The translations under genes were made by a program, and so were the position numbers. The notes beneath the pieces are model-generated. The model saw only the letters and a program-made list of their open reading frames with translations. It did not search any database and had not been told where the DNA came from. This document shows positions 29,009-39,504 of a DNA stretch of 64,000 nt, in pieces; the stretch's first letter is position 1; each line of letters opens with the position of its first letter. Source of the stretch: Alcanivorax sp. DG881 (GTDB lineage Bacteria; Pseudomonadota; Gammaproteobacteria; Pseudomonadales; Alcanivoracaceae); the NCBI RefSeq assembly GCF_000155615.1, contig NZ_DS989915.1:575135-639134 (forward strand), given 5' to 3'.

Positions 29009-30028
29009 TTACAGATAGTCTTTTAGCAACTTCTCGACTATTTTCACCGCGTTCAATGCAGCCCCCCAACGGACATTATCGGCAACGCTAAAATAGCTCA
29101 ACGCCCCGCCCGCTTCCATCTCTTCACGGACCCGGGAAAGTCGCATTACAGGCTCACCTTCCACCATGGCCACAGGGGACATGGCTTGCGGATCATCACT
29201 GTCCTGCACCGACATATCGCCACCGTCATCCCACAAGGCATGGCATTGCGCTGCCGACAACCCCTGCATGCTACGTACGGTGACACTCTGCCCATATCCA
29301 TAAAAAACCGGCACACGCACCGTGGTGACCTGGATGGACAGGGGCTGATCCGCCAGAATACGGCGGGTTTCCAGCATCAACTTAAGCTCTTCGCTGGTGA
29401 AGCCGTTTTCCTGAATCTGACCACTCACCGGCAACACATTGAAGGCGATTTGCGCCTGAGCCGCTTCACTGGGAGACAGGCCATTGAGCAGACGCACGCT
29501 TTGCTGGGCCAGCTGATCCACGCCGGCCTTGCCGGTGGCGGATGCCGCCTGAAACTGGGTAACCACCACGTCCTGCAGGGGCCCCAGTTCGGTCAGCGGT
29601 TTCAAGGCGCGCAGCAACTGAACCGTGGACGCATCAGCGCAGGCCACCAGGTTTTGCTCCCGGGCATGGGCCAGCATCTCGTCGTTCACATCGGCGACGA
29701 CCAACGGAATGTCCGTCTCATAACGGTAGGCCGGCGACAGATCCACCACCACCGCGCCGGACTCTGCCGCAGCCGGTGCCAGGGCCTGGCTCACCGACGC
29801 TCCCGCCGCAAACAACGCCACTTCCACCTGGGAGAAATCGAAATCCTCGGCGGTGCGCACTGTCAGGGTTTTGCCGGCAAACGCGATCTTGCTGCCGGCC
29901 CCATTTTCGGAAGCCAAAACAAAAAGCTCGCCGACCGGAAATTTCCGATCAGCGAGCAGTTTGATGATGGCCTCTCCGACCAGGCCGGTTGCACCGACGA
30001 TGGCCAGATTGATAGACCGATCCATCAC
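29009..30028 (-). CDS. usg: Usg-1-like aspartate-semialdehyde dehydrogenase homologue lacking the catalytic cysteine
   Basis: The 339-residue protein has the ASADH fold, with the Rossmann motif IVGATGLVGEAI (10-21). In active enzymes the catalytic block reads NPNCST or NPGC; here it is C130-A-D-A133-S-T, so the nucleophilic cysteine is replaced by A133. This is the usual state of the Usg paralogue found beside asd and fimV in Pseudomonas and E. coli, whose function is unknown. It sits 17 bases downstream of asd and is probably co-transcribed. The nearby C130 is not at the catalytic position. Confidence 0.88.
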   Translation of the reverse strand: MMDRSINLAIVGATGLVGEAIIKLLADRKFPVGELFVLASENGAGSKIAFAGKTLTVRTAEDFDFSQVEVALFAAGASVSQALAPAAAESGAVVVDLSPAYRYETDIPLVVADVNDEMLAHAREQNLVACADASTVQLLRALKPLTELGPLQDVVVTQFQAASATGKAGVDQLAQQSVRLLNGLSPSEAAQAQIAFNVLPVSGQIQENGFTSEELKLMLETRRILADQPLSIQVTTVRVPVFYGYGQSVTVRSMQGLSAAQCHALWDDGGDMSVQDSDDPQAMSPVAMVEGEPVMRLSRVREEMEAGGALSYFSVADNVRWGAALNAVKIVEKLLKDYL

Positions 30029-30045
30029 TTACCTCTATTTGGCGC

Positions 30046-31158
30046 TTAGCGCTCGAGAAGAATTCGCAGCATACGGCGCAGCGGTTCAGCCGCACCCCAC
30101 AGTAGCTGGTCACCCACGGTAAAGGCATTGAGGAACTCGCCGCCCATGTTCAGCTTGCGCAGACGGCCCACAGGAATCCCCAGAGTACCGGTCACGGCAG
30201 TGGGCGTGAGATCCCGCAGCGTGTCTTCCTTGGTGTTCGGCACCACTTTCACCCAGTCGTTGGACTTGGCAATGATGTCGTTCACTTCGTCCATGGGCAC
30301 ATCACGGTTGAGCTTCACGGTCAACGCCTGGGCATGGCAACGCATGGCACCAATACGGACACAGGTGCCATCCAGGGCAATCGGGTTGCCGCTGCGGCCG
30401 AGAATCTTGTTGGTCTCTGCCTGGGCTTTCCACTCTTCCTTGCTCTGACCGTTCTCCATTTCCTTGTCGATCCAGGGCAACAGGGAACCGGCCAGCGGGA
30501 AGCCGAAGTGCTCACGGGGCATGGCATCGCTGCGCATGCTTGCCGCCACCTGGCGATCGATATCCAGAATGGCACTGGCCGGGTCGGCCAATTTGTCGGA
30601 AACATCGCCGTGAATCTTACCCATCTGGGCAATCAGCTCACGCATGTTCTGTGCACCAGAGCCGGACGCGGCCTGGTAGGTCTGGGCGCTCGCCCACTCC
30701 ACCAGCCCTTCATTGAACAATCCACCCAACGCCATCAGCATCAGGCTTACCGTGCAGTTACCACCCACAAAGTCCTTGGTGCCACTGTCCAGGGCAGAAT
30801 CCACCACGGAACGGTTCACCGGGTCCAGCACGATTACGCTGTTGTCCTGCATACGCAGCGTGGATGCTGCATCAATCCAGTAGCCATCCCAGCCCGCTTC
30901 GCGCAGCTTGGGGTAGACCTCGCTGGTGTAATCGCCACCCTGACAGGTCACGATCACATCCAGCGCTTTCAGTTCATCAATATTCTTGGCATCGCCCAGG
31001 GCCGGAATATCCTTGCCCACGTCCGGGCCAGCCTGTCCAACCTGGGAGGTCGAGAAAAAGACCGGTTCGATATCTGCAAAATCATTTTCGGCAGTCATGC
31101 GCTCCATCAGTACGGAACCCACCATGCCACGCCAGCCGACAAAACCGACTTTCTTCAT
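30046..31158 (-). CDS. asd: aspartate-semialdehyde dehydrogenase Asd
   Basis: Asd reduces aspartyl phosphate to aspartate semialdehyde, the branch point for lysine/DAP, threonine and methionine. The 370-residue product has the NADP-binding start [17 protein letters not shown] and the active-site C135 in GGNCTVSLM, as in the gammaproteobacterial type. The start has AGGAG 10 bases upstream, and a perfect 7-bp hairpin (31174-31190) sits directly before that site. It lies 78 bases after leuB. Its paralogue usg follows immediately. Confidence 0.97.
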   Translation of the reverse strand: MKKVGFVGWRGMVGSVLMERMTAENDFADIEPVFFSTSQVGQAGPDVGKDIPALGDAKNIDELKALDVIVTCQGGDYTSEVYPKLREAGWDGYWIDAASTLRMQDNSVIVLDPVNRSVVDSALDSGTKDFVGGNCTVSLMLMALGGLFNEGLVEWASAQTYQAASGSGAQNMRELIAQMGKIHGDVSDKLADPASAILDIDRQVAASMRSDAMPREHFGFPLAGSLLPWIDKEMENGQSKEEWKAQAETNKILGRSGNPIALDGTCVRIGAMRCHAQALTVKLNRDVPMDEVNDIIAKSNDWVKVVPNTKEDTLRDLTPTAVTGTLGIPVGRLRKLNMGGEFLNAFTVGDQLLWGAAEPLRRMLRILLER

Positions 31159-31173
31159 TAGAAACTGTCTCCT

Positions 31174-31190
31174 GAAAGGGTTGCCCTTTC
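31174..31190 (-). promoter_or_regulatory. hairpin directly upstream of the asd ribosome-binding site
   Basis: GAAAGGG-N3-CCCTTTC forms a perfect 7-bp stem with a 3-base loop, one base before the AGGAG of asd on the minus strand. It may limit ribosome access or protect the 5' end of a processed asd-usg mRNA. Confidence 0.45.
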
Positions 31191-31236
31191 TATCAGTGAA
31201 TCAATGCGCGTGTTGCGCCTGTGCGTCATGCCTCAG

Positions 31237-32313
31237 TCATGCTTGTGACAAAGCATCGGCAACGGCGCTGCCCATTTCTTCGGTGCCCACTTTGCGAGTG
31301 CCCTCGGTGTAGATATCCGCAGTACGAAGCCCCTGATCAAGAACACGCTCTACAGCGGCTTCAATGGCATCAGCCACATCACCACGCTCCAGGCTGTAAC
31401 GCATCAGCATGGCCAGCGACATAATGGTCGCCAGCGGGTTGGCGATGCCCTGGCCAGCAATATCCGGTGCCGAGCCGTGGCAGGGTTCGTACAAGCCCTT
31501 GCGGTTTTCATCCAGTGACGCGGAGGGCAACATTCCGATGGAGCCGGTGAGCATGGCGGCTTCATCGGAGAGAATGTCACCAAACAAATTGCCGGTGACA
31601 ATCACATCAAACTGTTTCGGCGCACGCACCAGTTGCATGGCCGCGTTGTCCACATACATGTGTGACAACTCGATCTCCGGATAGGCCTTTGCCTCCTCGG
31701 TGACCACTTCTTTCCAGAGCTCGGTGACTTCCAGCACGTTGGCCTTGTCCACCGACAACACGCGCTTGTCGCGTTTCATGGCCAATTCAAAGGCCACTTT
31801 CGCGATCCGGCGCATTTCCGACTCGGTATAGACATAGGTGTTGAAGCCTACACGCTCGCCGTTTTCTTCCTTGATACCGCGAGGCTGACCGAAATAGATG
31901 CCACCGGTCAGCTCGCGCACAATCAGGATATCCAGCCCGGACACCACTTCCGGCTTCAGGCTGGATGCATCCGCCAATTGCGGAAACAGAATCGCCGGGC
32001 GCAGGTTGGCAAACAGACCCAGCGACGAGCGCAAACGCAACAGGCCACGCTCGGGGCGCTTGTCACGTTCGATGGTGTCCCATTTCGGACCGCCAATGGA
32101 GCCGAACAAAATGGCGTCGGCGGCACGGGCTTTTTCCAGCGTACCTTCCGGAAGCGGGTCATTTTCCGCATCCACCGCTGCGCCCCCAACCAGGGCCTCA
32201 TCCAGCTCCACTTCGAGCCCGAACTTCTGCTTGGCCACGTTCAGCACCTTGACCGCTTCTTTCACGATCTCCGGGCCAATACCGTCACCGGGCAACACCA
32301 ACACCTTGCTCAT
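31237..32313 (-). CDS. leuB: 3-isopropylmalate dehydrogenase LeuB
   Basis: LeuB oxidatively decarboxylates 3-isopropylmalate with NAD in leucine synthesis. The 358-residue product starts [17 protein letters not shown] and carries the family Mg/substrate loop, with the signature [25 protein letters not shown] near residues 235-260. RBS AGGAAG precedes the start. In the leuC-leuD-(lipoprotein)-leuB run, the small lipoprotein gene is interposed, with 35 bases between its stop and leuB. Confidence 0.97.
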   Translation of the reverse strand: MSKVLVLPGDGIGPEIVKEAVKVLNVAKQKFGLEVELDEALVGGAAVDAENDPLPEGTLEKARAADAILFGSIGGPKWDTIERDKRPERGLLRLRSSLGLFANLRPAILFPQLADASSLKPEVVSGLDILIVRELTGGIYFGQPRGIKEENGERVGFNTYVYTESEMRRIAKVAFELAMKRDKRVLSVDKANVLEVTELWKEVVTEEAKAYPEIELSHMYVDNAAMQLVRAPKQFDVIVTGNLFGDILSDEAAMLTGSIGMLPSASLDENRKGLYEPCHGSAPDIAGQGIANPLATIMSLAMLMRYSLERGDVADAIEAAVERVLDQGLRTADIYTEGTRKVGTEEMGSAVADALSQA

Positions 32314-32348
32314 TACTGCTTCCTGTCTACTACCGCCCTTGCGGGCTA

Positions 32349-32795
32349 TTAAAAGTCTTTGGTTACCAGAACATCATCCGGCGCGGACGCCTTTACCAGC
32401 TCCAGGGTGTAATCTTTCTTGCCCTCAGCGGCACTGATGCGAACCTGATAGATGCCACCTTGCGCGAAGTTGTGGCGGAACTTGCCGAAACGAAGAATGC
32501 CCGCCTGGTCGGCAAACACTTCCACCGAGTGCTTACCGGCTTCAATCTGCACACTCTGCGCGCCCGCTTGCTCAGTAATGCGCTCGCCATCCACCTTGAA
32601 CAGGGATGCCTTGGCTTCGCTACTGGTAGGCATCTGCCAGCCAGCGTCTTCGCCCTGCGCTGTCGGGGCCGACAGCTGGTTATCCACACTCAGCGTGGCC
32701 GCCTGCTCCCCGGTGGGGGCGTCGTACATGCCCGTGGATGCACAGCCAGACAGCATCAATACCGAAACCAGCGACAGCGAAAGTAAACGCAACAT
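32349..32795 (-). CDS. small putative lipoprotein inserted between leuD and leuB
   Basis: The 148-residue product has a lipoprotein signal peptide with lipobox LMLSG-C18, then a beta-rich domain of about 110 residues rich in V, Q and E (for example [22 protein letters not shown]). That domain looks like the small periplasmic/outer-membrane lipoproteins that carry a PEGA-like repeat; I cannot name a family with confidence. The residue after Cys18 is Ala, so outer-membrane sorting is expected by the +2 rule. It has a strong RBS (AAGGAGG) and lies 21 bases after leuD, so it is co-expressed with leucine genes although unrelated by function. Confidence 0.8.
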   Translation of the reverse strand: MLRLLSLSLVSVLMLSGCASTGMYDAPTGEQAATLSVDNQLSAPTAQGEDAGWQMPTSSEAKASLFKVDGERITEQAGAQSVQIEAGKHSVEVFADQAGILRFGKFRHNFAQGGIYQVRISAAEGKKDYTLELVKASAPDDVLVTKDF

Positions 32796-32816
32796 ACAAC
32801 CTCCTTGGTTATTCTT

Positions 32817-33461
32817 TTAATGGTCGGCAAAAACCCAGGGCTCGCGTTCCATGCGACCTTTTTCATAGGCACGAATCGCTTCCGCTTCATTCAGGGTCAG
32901 GCCAATTTCGTCCAGACCATTCAGCAGGCAGTGCTTGCGGAACTCATCAATCTCGAAAGGCAGCGGCGCCCCGGTTTCGGGAATCACCTGCTGGCCCTCC
33001 AGATCAATAGTGATCCGGTAGCCTTCCTTGCCATGAACAGCCTGAAACAGGGCTTCCACGTTATCTTCCGACAACACAATGGGCAATAACCCGTTCTTGA
33101 AACAGTTGTTGTAGAAGATATCGGCAAAGCTCGGGGCGATGATCGCCTTGAAGCCGAAATCCATCAACGCCCAGGGCGCATGCTCACGGCTGGAGCCACA
33201 ACCGAAGTTGCGCCGGGTGATCAGAACACTGGCTCCCTGATAGGCGGGCAAATTCAGCACAAAGTCTTTATTCAGCGGGCGGGAGCTGTTGTCCTGGCCC
33301 GGAAAGCCTTCGTCCAGATAACGCCATTCGTCAAACAAATTGGGCCCGAAACCGGTCCGTTTGATGGACTTGAGAAACTGCTTCGGGATGATCTGGTCGG
33401 TGTCCACATTGGCACGATCAAGCGGGGCAACCAGACCATCATGACGCACAAACTTTTCCAT
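32817..33461 (-). CDS. leuD: 3-isopropylmalate dehydratase small subunit LeuD
   Basis: LeuD is the swivel-domain subunit that, with LeuC, isomerises 2- to 3-isopropylmalate. The 214-residue protein has family motifs [14 protein letters not shown] and [25 protein letters not shown] lies 7 bases before the ATG, and it follows leuC by 11 bases. Length is normal for bacterial LeuD. Confidence 0.97.
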   Translation of the reverse strand: MEKFVRHDGLVAPLDRANVDTDQIIPKQFLKSIKRTGFGPNLFDEWRYLDEGFPGQDNSSRPLNKDFVLNLPAYQGASVLITRRNFGCGSSREHAPWALMDFGFKAIIAPSFADIFYNNCFKNGLLPIVLSEDNVEALFQAVHGKEGYRITIDLEGQQVIPETGAPLPFEIDEFRKHCLLNGLDEIGLTLNEAEAIRAYEKGRMEREPWVFADH

Positions 33462-33472
33462 GGTGTTGCTCC

Positions 33473-34891
33473 TTATGCCTGATCGAGTTCGCGAATATCA
33501 ACGAAATGGCCTGCCACCGCCGCTGCTGCTGCCATGGCCGGGCTCACCAGATGCGTACGGCCGCCATTACCCTGGCGCCCCTCGAAGTTACGGTTCGAGG
33601 TGGAAGCGCAGTGCTCGCCGGCTTCCAGCCGGTCCGGGTTCATGGCCAGACACATGGAACAACCCGGTTCACGCCATTCAAAGCCTGCCGCCACAAAGAC
33701 CTTGTCCAGGCCTTCTTTCTCCGCCTGCTGCTTGACCAGGCCAGAGCCCGGCACCACCAACACCTGCTTGACGCTACCGGCCTTCTGGCGGCCCTTGGCC
33801 ACTTCCGCCGCCGCCCGCAAGTCTTCGATGCGCGAGTTGGTGCAGGAGCCGATAAAGACACGGTCCACCTTGATATCCGTCACCGGCATTCCCGGTGTCA
33901 GGCCCATGTATTCATAAGCGCGGGTCATGCCAGAACGTTTGACTTCATCGCTTTCCGCCGCCGGGTCCGGCAGATTGGCATCCACCGGCACCACCATTTC
34001 CGGGCTGGTCCCCCAGGACACCTGAGGCTTGATGTCCGCCGCATCAATGTTGACCTCTTCATCGAAGCGGGCATCGGCATCAGAGACCAGCGTACGCCAG
34101 TAAGCTTCTGCCTTGTCCCAATCCGCGCCCTTGGGGGCAAACGGGCGGCCTTTCACATAATCGATGGTCACATCATCCACTGCCACCATGCCCGCACGGG
34201 CGCCGGCTTCGATGGCCATGTTGCAGACTGTCATGCGCCCTTCCATGCTCAAGCTGCGCATGGCACTGCCAGCAAATTCAAGCGCATACCCGGTACCGCC
34301 AGCGGTGCCAATCACGCCGATGATATGCAGCACCACGTCTTTCGCGGTGACGCCGGGGCCAAGCTCACCCTCAACAGAGACGCGCATATTGTTCATTTTC
34401 TTGGCCACCAGCGTCTGGGTCGCCAATACATGCTCTACCTCACTGGTACCAATACCGTGGGCCAGGCAGGCCAAGGCACCGTTGGTGGAGGTGTGGGAGT
34501 CCCCACAGACGACGGTCATGCCGGGCACCACAGCACCCTGTTCCGGCGCCATCACATGCACAATGCCCTGGCGCACATCGCCAATCCCGAATTCGGTGAT
34601 CCCGAATTCACGGGTATTGTCTTGCAGGGTCTGCACCTGAATCCGCGAGGTGTCATCGGCGATGTCGGCGGCACTCTTGAACGGCGTGGTCGGCACGTTG
34701 TGATCAATGGTGGCCACACTGGCACTGGTCCGCCACGGCTGACGGCCCGCCAGACGCAGGCCTTCAAACGCCTGGGGCGAGGTCACCTCATGGATGATCT
34801 GGCGATCAATATAGATCAGCGCCGAGCCATCTTCGCGCTGGGTAACGAGGTGGGCTTCCCACAATTTGTCATAGAGGGTCTTGCCTGCCAT
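33473..34891 (-). CDS. leuC: 3-isopropylmalate dehydratase large subunit LeuC
   Basis: LeuC is the [4Fe-4S] aconitase-like subunit of isopropylmalate isomerase. The 472-residue product has the cluster cysteines in FIGSCTNSR (about residue 349) and [13 protein letters not shown] (about 409 and 412), with the start [16 protein letters not shown] typical of the family. RBS AGGAG is 6 bases upstream. It is the first gene of the leuCD-lipoprotein-leuB-asd-usg run and is divergent from a LysR gene with an intergenic T-N11-A box. Confidence 0.98.
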   Translation of the reverse strand: MAGKTLYDKLWEAHLVTQREDGSALIYIDRQIIHEVTSPQAFEGLRLAGRQPWRTSASVATIDHNVPTTPFKSAADIADDTSRIQVQTLQDNTREFGITEFGIGDVRQGIVHVMAPEQGAVVPGMTVVCGDSHTSTNGALACLAHGIGTSEVEHVLATQTLVAKKMNNMRVSVEGELGPGVTAKDVVLHIIGVIGTAGGTGYALEFAGSAMRSLSMEGRMTVCNMAIEAGARAGMVAVDDVTIDYVKGRPFAPKGADWDKAEAYWRTLVSDADARFDEEVNIDAADIKPQVSWGTSPEMVVPVDANLPDPAAESDEVKRSGMTRAYEYMGLTPGMPVTDIKVDRVFIGSCTNSRIEDLRAAAEVAKGRQKAGSVKQVLVVPGSGLVKQQAEKEGLDKVFVAAGFEWREPGCSMCLAMNPDRLEAGEHCASTSNRNFEGRQGNGGRTHLVSPAMAAAAAVAGHFVDIRELDQA

Positions 34892-35013
34892 GCCTTTCTC
34901 CTGAACCGTAGCGTAGTGCCGCAGCGTATTGTCACAACTATGGCTGGTTTATCACTGGTAATTAATGTAGAACTACGCCATCAATAAATCCAATTCATAT
35001 TTTTCATTTTTAA

Positions 35014-35030
35014 GATAACCAATTATTATC
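35014..35030. promoter_or_regulatory. putative LysR operator between leuC and the divergent LysR gene
   Basis: GATAACCAATTATTATC is a perfect GATAA-N7-TTATC dyad with T-N11-A (T35016, A35028). It lies 15 bp before the LysR start and 123 bp upstream of leuC. Both the regulator's autoregulation and activation of leuC are plausible. Confidence 0.6.
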
Positions 35031-35045
35031 CTCCGTACCGACACT

Positions 35046-35936
35046 GTGGATGCCCCGGGAATGATCGATACCCCAACGCTAACCGCCTTTATGGCCGTTG
35101 CCGAAACCGGCTCATTTTCTGCCGCGGCTGAGCGCCTGTACATCACTCAGCCTGCCATCAGCAAACGGATTGCCCTGCTGGAACAACAGCTTGAAGCCCG
35201 CCTGTTTGACCGTGTAGGCCGCCAGATCCAGCTAACTGAAGCCGGCCGCTCACTGCTGCCGCGTGCACGCCAGGTACTGATGGACGTGGAAGACATGGCC
35301 CGCGCCATTCACGATTTATCAGGGGAAGTGGGCGGTAAATTGCGAATCGGCACCAGCCACCATATTGGACTGCACAGATTGCCACCGGTTCTGCGCCAGT
35401 TTTCCCGGGATTACCCCCTGGTGAAGCTCGACATTCATTTCATTGATTCCGAGGAAGCCTGGGAAGGTGTTCTGCACGGGGAACTGGAAATGGGGGTGGT
35501 CACCCTGCCCCCGCAGCCGGATGAGCGTTTGCACAGCGAAGTCATCTGGAACGACCCGCTGGTGTTCATGTGCGCACCGGAACACCCGCTGGCAAAGCAG
35601 GAAAACCTGACCCTGGAAGCCTTCACCGATCACAGCGCTATCCTGCCATCACCGGTCACCTTTACCCGCGGCATCGTGGAGCGGCTGTTCGATGAGCACA
35701 ACCTGAAGCTGGATATCGCCATGTCCACCAACTATCTGGAAACCATCCACATGATGGTGTCCATCGGTCTGGGCTGGAGCGTATTGCCCGCCACCATGGT
35801 GGATCGGGGAATGGTACAGCTGCCTGTGGACGCGCCATTGCCCCAGCGCCAGCTGGGTGTCGTCACGCACCCGGCCCGCAGCCAGTCCAACGCGGCAAAA
35901 GCCTTCCTGCGTGCCCTGCGCAGCCAGATTATCTAA
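35046..35936 (+). CDS. LysR-family transcriptional regulator, likely regulator of leuCDB
   Basis: The 296-residue protein has the N-terminal HTH (LTAFMAVAETGSFSAAAERLYITQPAISKRI, about 10-40) and a periplasmic-binding-protein-like effector domain. The frame can start at GTG 35046 or ATG 35061; neither has a clear ribosome-binding site, and the ATG gives the more usual N-terminus. It is divergent from leuC with a T-N11-A box between, so it probably controls leucine synthesis, as LysR genes next to leuCDB do in other proteobacteria. The effector is not deducible. Confidence 0.9.
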   Translation: MDAPGMIDTPTLTAFMAVAETGSFSAAAERLYITQPAISKRIALLEQQLEARLFDRVGRQIQLTEAGRSLLPRARQVLMDVEDMARAIHDLSGEVGGKLRIGTSHHIGLHRLPPVLRQFSRDYPLVKLDIHFIDSEEAWEGVLHGELEMGVVTLPPQPDERLHSEVIWNDPLVFMCAPEHPLAKQENLTLEAFTDHSAILPSPVTFTRGIVERLFDEHNLKLDIAMSTNYLETIHMMVSIGLGWSVLPATMVDRGMVQLPVDAPLPQRQLGVVTHPARSQSNAAKAFLRALRSQII

Positions 35937-35964
35937 ACAAAAGGCTAGCGGCTGCCCCCAGCCG

Positions 35965-37110
35965 CTACCGGGGCGACCGGGTAGCACCACCGACAATCAA
36001 AAGCGAAGCCGCTACCGCCGCCACCAGCGATGCCACGAAAAACAGCAACACGCCCCATTGCTCCCACAACAACCCCGACAAGCCCGCTCCGGCCGCCCAA
36101 CCAGCCCCAAAGCCCAGACTGGAGTACAGCGCCTGCCCCTGACCCGCCAGTGCTTCCCCAAACTGACGGTGCACCCAGGCAATACTGGCGGCATGGAAGC
36201 TGCCAAAACTGGCCGCATGCAGCAGCTGAGCCAGCGCCAACAGCCACAGGGAATCGCCAGCGACGCCAATCATCAGCCAGCGCAGCGATGCCAGCAGCAA
36301 GCTGGCCACCAGAAGCCAGGGAATATGAAAGCGTGCCAGCAGGCGATGCATGATCAGGAACAACCCGACTTCCGCCACGACGCCCAGGGACCACAACAAA
36401 CCGACAATGAACTTACTGAAGCCCAGAGCTTCCAGATAGATACTGTAAAAGGTGTAGTACGGCCCGTGGGACAGCTGCATCAGGAAAGCCGCCACCAGAA
36501 ACAGACTTACCGCCGGGCGACACAGAATCTGCCATACCGATGCCCCCTGCCCCCCAGCTTGCGCTCGCGGTGCATTGCCCGCGGGCAGGGTCAGCGTTCC
36601 CAGCCAGAGTAGCCACAACAGGCCGCTGAGCACCCAGGGCAGCACCCCCGTGCCCACCCGGTCGAGAACTTCGCCGAGCACCAACACCGCCACAATAAAG
36701 CCCACCGACCCCCACAACCGCACATGGCTGTAGCGGTGTGACTGGCGACCCAGAGATTGCAGTGTGAGCACTTCGAACTGTGCCAATACCGCGTTCCAGA
36801 AGAAGCTGAAAGACACCAGCAGCGCGGCCATGGACCAAAACGTATCCACCCAGAACACGGGCAGGAATACGATGGCCGCCAGCAGATTGCCGGCACGAAT
36901 AATGCGCAAACGCTGACCGCTACGATCAGCAAGCCAGCCCCACAGATTCGGAGCGCCGATTTTGGTGAGCTGGGGAATGGCCATCAGAGCGCCGATGGCG
37001 ACCGCACTGAAGCCCAGGTCTTTCAGGTACAGAGACCAGTACGGCACCAGCGTGCCAAGCAGACCGAAGTAAAAAAAGTAGAAGCCGGAAAGGCGCCAAT
37101 AATAGGGCAT
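35965..37110 (-). CDS. MFS transporter, HcaT/PPP (3-phenylpropionate-type) family
   Basis: The 381-residue product (ATG at 37110) has 12 hydrophobic segments and the start MPYYWRLSGFYFFYFGLLGTLVPYW seen in the nucleoside/HcaT-like MFS branch, where an early F/Y-rich helix precedes a YLKDLGFSAVAIG loop. The MFS loop 2-3 motif is GWLADRSGQR. Substrate is unknown; 3-phenylpropionate is only the family label. It ends near the end of the LysR gene (convergent, 28-base gap). An AAGG lies 10 bases before the start. Confidence 0.85.
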   Translation of the reverse strand: MPYYWRLSGFYFFYFGLLGTLVPYWSLYLKDLGFSAVAIGALMAIPQLTKIGAPNLWGWLADRSGQRLRIIRAGNLLAAIVFLPVFWVDTFWSMAALLVSFSFFWNAVLAQFEVLTLQSLGRQSHRYSHVRLWGSVGFIVAVLVLGEVLDRVGTGVLPWVLSGLLWLLWLGTLTLPAGNAPRAQAGGQGASVWQILCRPAVSLFLVAAFLMQLSHGPYYTFYSIYLEALGFSKFIVGLLWSLGVVAEVGLFLIMHRLLARFHIPWLLVASLLLASLRWLMIGVAGDSLWLLALAQLLHAASFGSFHAASIAWVHRQFGEALAGQGQALYSSLGFGAGWAAGAGLSGLLWEQWGVLLFFVASLVAAVAASLLIVGGATRSPR

Positions 37111-37238
37111 GAAAGAGGAACCTTGCTCTTGGCTGAAAGCCTGGCGCCTGACTCTAAGCAGCGTAAGTGACGCAGCCAAGCCGCTAAGCACAACGCTCTA
37201 TCTTTGTCAGGCATCCTGCATCTGGCGTCAGGCGTTAC

Positions 37239-38330
37239 TTACCCTGGAATCGGCGCAAACGGCGGCACCACATCCCCATTCTGACCACGGTGGCGCAGAT
37301 AATGATCCATCAGCACGATAGCCAGCATGGCTTCGGCAATGGGCGTAGCACGGACCCCGACACAAGGATCATGGCGCCCCTTGGTCACCACCTCGGCAGC
37401 TTCACCGTCCAGCCCGATGCTCTTGCCGGGAATCAGAATGCTGGAAGTGGGCTTGAGCGCCATGGCCACGCGAACGGTCTGACCGGAGCTGATGCCACCC
37501 AGCACGCCGCCCGCATGGTTACTCAAAAAACCCTCCGGGGTCATTTCATCGCGATGCTGCTCGCCGCGCTGGTTCACCACGGCAAAGCCGTCGCCGACTT
37601 CCACCCCTTTGACCGCATTGATGGACATCATTGCCTTGGCCAGATCCGCGTCAATGCGATCAAAAACCGGCTCGCCCCAACCGGGCGGCACACCATCGGC
37701 AAACACTTCCACGCGGGCACCGATGGAAGAGCCGTCCTTGCGCAGTGCATTGATCAGGTCTTCCAGGGCCGGCACCTTGCTCTCATCCGGGAAGAAGAAC
37801 GGATTCTTGTTCACCGCCGACCAGTCACAGGACTCGGCCTTCACATCACCAATCTGGGTGCAGCCACCATAGATACGAATGCCCAGGCGCTGCTCCAGGA
37901 ATTTGCGGGCAATGGCGCCGCCGGCCACGCGCATGGCCGTTTCCCGGGCAGAGGAACGTCCGCCGCCGCGATAATCACGGAAACCGTATTTCTGGGTGTA
38001 GGTGTAATCCGCATGGCCAGGACGGAAAGTGCCGGCGATGTTGGAGTAATCCTTGGATTTCTGGTCGGTATTCTCGATCAGCAAGCCAATGGAAGTGCCC
38101 GTAGTCTTGCCTTCGAACACCCCGGAGAGAATTTTCACCTGATCCGGTTCACGCCGTTGGGTGGTATAGCGGCTGGTGCCCGGCTTTCGGCGGTCCAGTT
38201 CAACCTGCAGGTCCGCTTCACTGATTTCCAGGCCCGGGGGGCAGCCGTCCACGATAGCGCCCAGGGCGGGGCCATGACTTTCACCGAAAGTGGTAATGCG
38301 AAAACGCTCACCGAAACTGTTACCGGACAT
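37239..38330 (-). CDS. aroC: chorismate synthase AroC
   Basis: AroC converts EPSP to chorismate with reduced FMN, the last common aromatic step. The 363-residue product has all three family signatures: [18 protein letters not shown] (16-33), the central [15 protein letters not shown] block and the later [26 protein letters not shown] is 4 bases from the ATG. It follows prmB on the same strand with a 95-base gap, a conserved pairing in gammaproteobacteria. Confidence 0.98.
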   Translation of the reverse strand: MSGNSFGERFRITTFGESHGPALGAIVDGCPPGLEISEADLQVELDRRKPGTSRYTTQRREPDQVKILSGVFEGKTTGTSIGLLIENTDQKSKDYSNIAGTFRPGHADYTYTQKYGFRDYRGGGRSSARETAMRVAGGAIARKFLEQRLGIRIYGGCTQIGDVKAESCDWSAVNKNPFFFPDESKVPALEDLINALRKDGSSIGARVEVFADGVPPGWGEPVFDRIDADLAKAMMSINAVKGVEVGDGFAVVNQRGEQHRDEMTPEGFLSNHAGGVLGGISSGQTVRVAMALKPTSSILIPGKSIGLDGEAAEVVTKGRHDPCVGVRATPIAEAMLAIVLMDHYLRHRGQNGDVVPPFAPIPG

Positions 38331-38425
38331 GCTGCCCCTCTTGAAAAATTAATAAAATCAATCTATTACAAAAAAAATCCGTCAAATCACTTCAGACTGG
38401 CAAAGGCTCTTGCCGCATCGCTGAC

Positions 38426-39355
38426 TCAATCAGCCAGGAGATCGTCACGGTATTCTAGCAGCTGCGCGCGGGTAAGCATGAACACCCCGTGCCCGCCTCG
38501 CTCGAATTCGAACCAGAAGAACGGCACCTGGGGCCAGGTCTGCAACATGGCTTCCCAACTGTTGCCCACTTCCACGATCAGCACACCCTCTTCAGTCAGC
38601 TGATCCGGTGCATCCAGTAACAGCTTGCGCGTGAAATCGAGGCCGTCATCACCGGATGCCAACGCCAGCTCTGGCTCATGGCGGTACTCGTCCGGCAAAC
38701 TCGCCATATCCTGGGCATCCACATAGGGCGGGTTGGAGACGATCAGGTCGTAGGGGCCATCCACCGCGGCCAGCCCATCGGATTGTAGCGCCCGCACCTG
38801 CTCCGCAAGCCCGTGGCGCTGAATATTTTCCTCACATACCGCCAGTGCCTCAGCGCTGATATCACTGCCATCCACCTGGGCATGCTCAAACGCGTAGGCA
38901 CAGGCAATCGCGATACAGCCACTACCGGTACACAGGTCCAGCACCCGATGCACTCGCTCAGGATCGACCCAGGGCGTAAAGGACTGCTCAATCAGCTCAG
39001 CCAACGGCGAACGCGGTATCAACACCCGCTCATCCACATAGAACGGCAGGCCACAAAACCAGGCTTCATGGGTGAGATAAGGAACCGGGACCCGGTCATT
39101 CACCCGCTTCACCAGCTGACTCAGATACCCACTGATTTCAGAGGGCAGTAAACGGGCATCGAGAATCCGGGGATCGCTCTGCAGCGGCAACGCCAGCTGA
39201 TGCATCAACAGGGCCAGGGCTTCATCCCAGGGATCATCATTGCCATGCCCAAAGAACACCCCGCCACTGCGCAGCATGCTTTCCCCAAAACGCAGACAGT
39301 CACGGACTGTTTGCAGGGTGGCCATGGCCTCATTCTGTTGTTGCGAACTGATCAC
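38426..39355 (-). CDS. prmB: 50S ribosomal protein L3 N5-glutamine methyltransferase PrmB
   Basis: PrmB methylates a glutamine of ribosomal protein L3. The 309-residue product has the SAM-binding motif VLDLCTGSGCIAIACA and the substrate-glutamine motif NPPY near residue 210 (DLIVSNPPYVDAQD). The GTG start at 39355 is favoured because GGAGG lies 7 bases upstream; an in-frame ATG 30 bases later is the alternative. PrmB rather than PrmC is indicated by the neighbouring aroC and by the N-terminal region before the SAM domain. Confidence 0.93.
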   Translation of the reverse strand: MISSQQQNEAMATLQTVRDCLRFGESMLRSGGVFFGHGNDDPWDEALALLMHQLALPLQSDPRILDARLLPSEISGYLSQLVKRVNDRVPVPYLTHEAWFCGLPFYVDERVLIPRSPLAELIEQSFTPWVDPERVHRVLDLCTGSGCIAIACAYAFEHAQVDGSDISAEALAVCEENIQRHGLAEQVRALQSDGLAAVDGPYDLIVSNPPYVDAQDMASLPDEYRHEPELALASGDDGLDFTRKLLLDAPDQLTEEGVLIVEVGNSWEAMLQTWPQVPFFWFEFERGGHGVFMLTRAQLLEYRDDLLAD

Positions 39356-39504
39356 GCATCCACCTCCACCGACAACACGCTACTGACAACTGCGCCGATC
39401 ACCCTCGATCCTGCACCGTTGACGAACACCAGTAAAAAGAAGCGCTGAAGATTAGCACAGAATCGGTTATAAAAGCCTGTCACGCTTGCAGTAAAAGGAC
39501 AGCA

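Noticed and set aside
33506-34987. 493-codon frame opposite leuC
   Set aside because: leuC is certain from its cluster cysteines; the opposite frame is His/Arg-rich with no domain.
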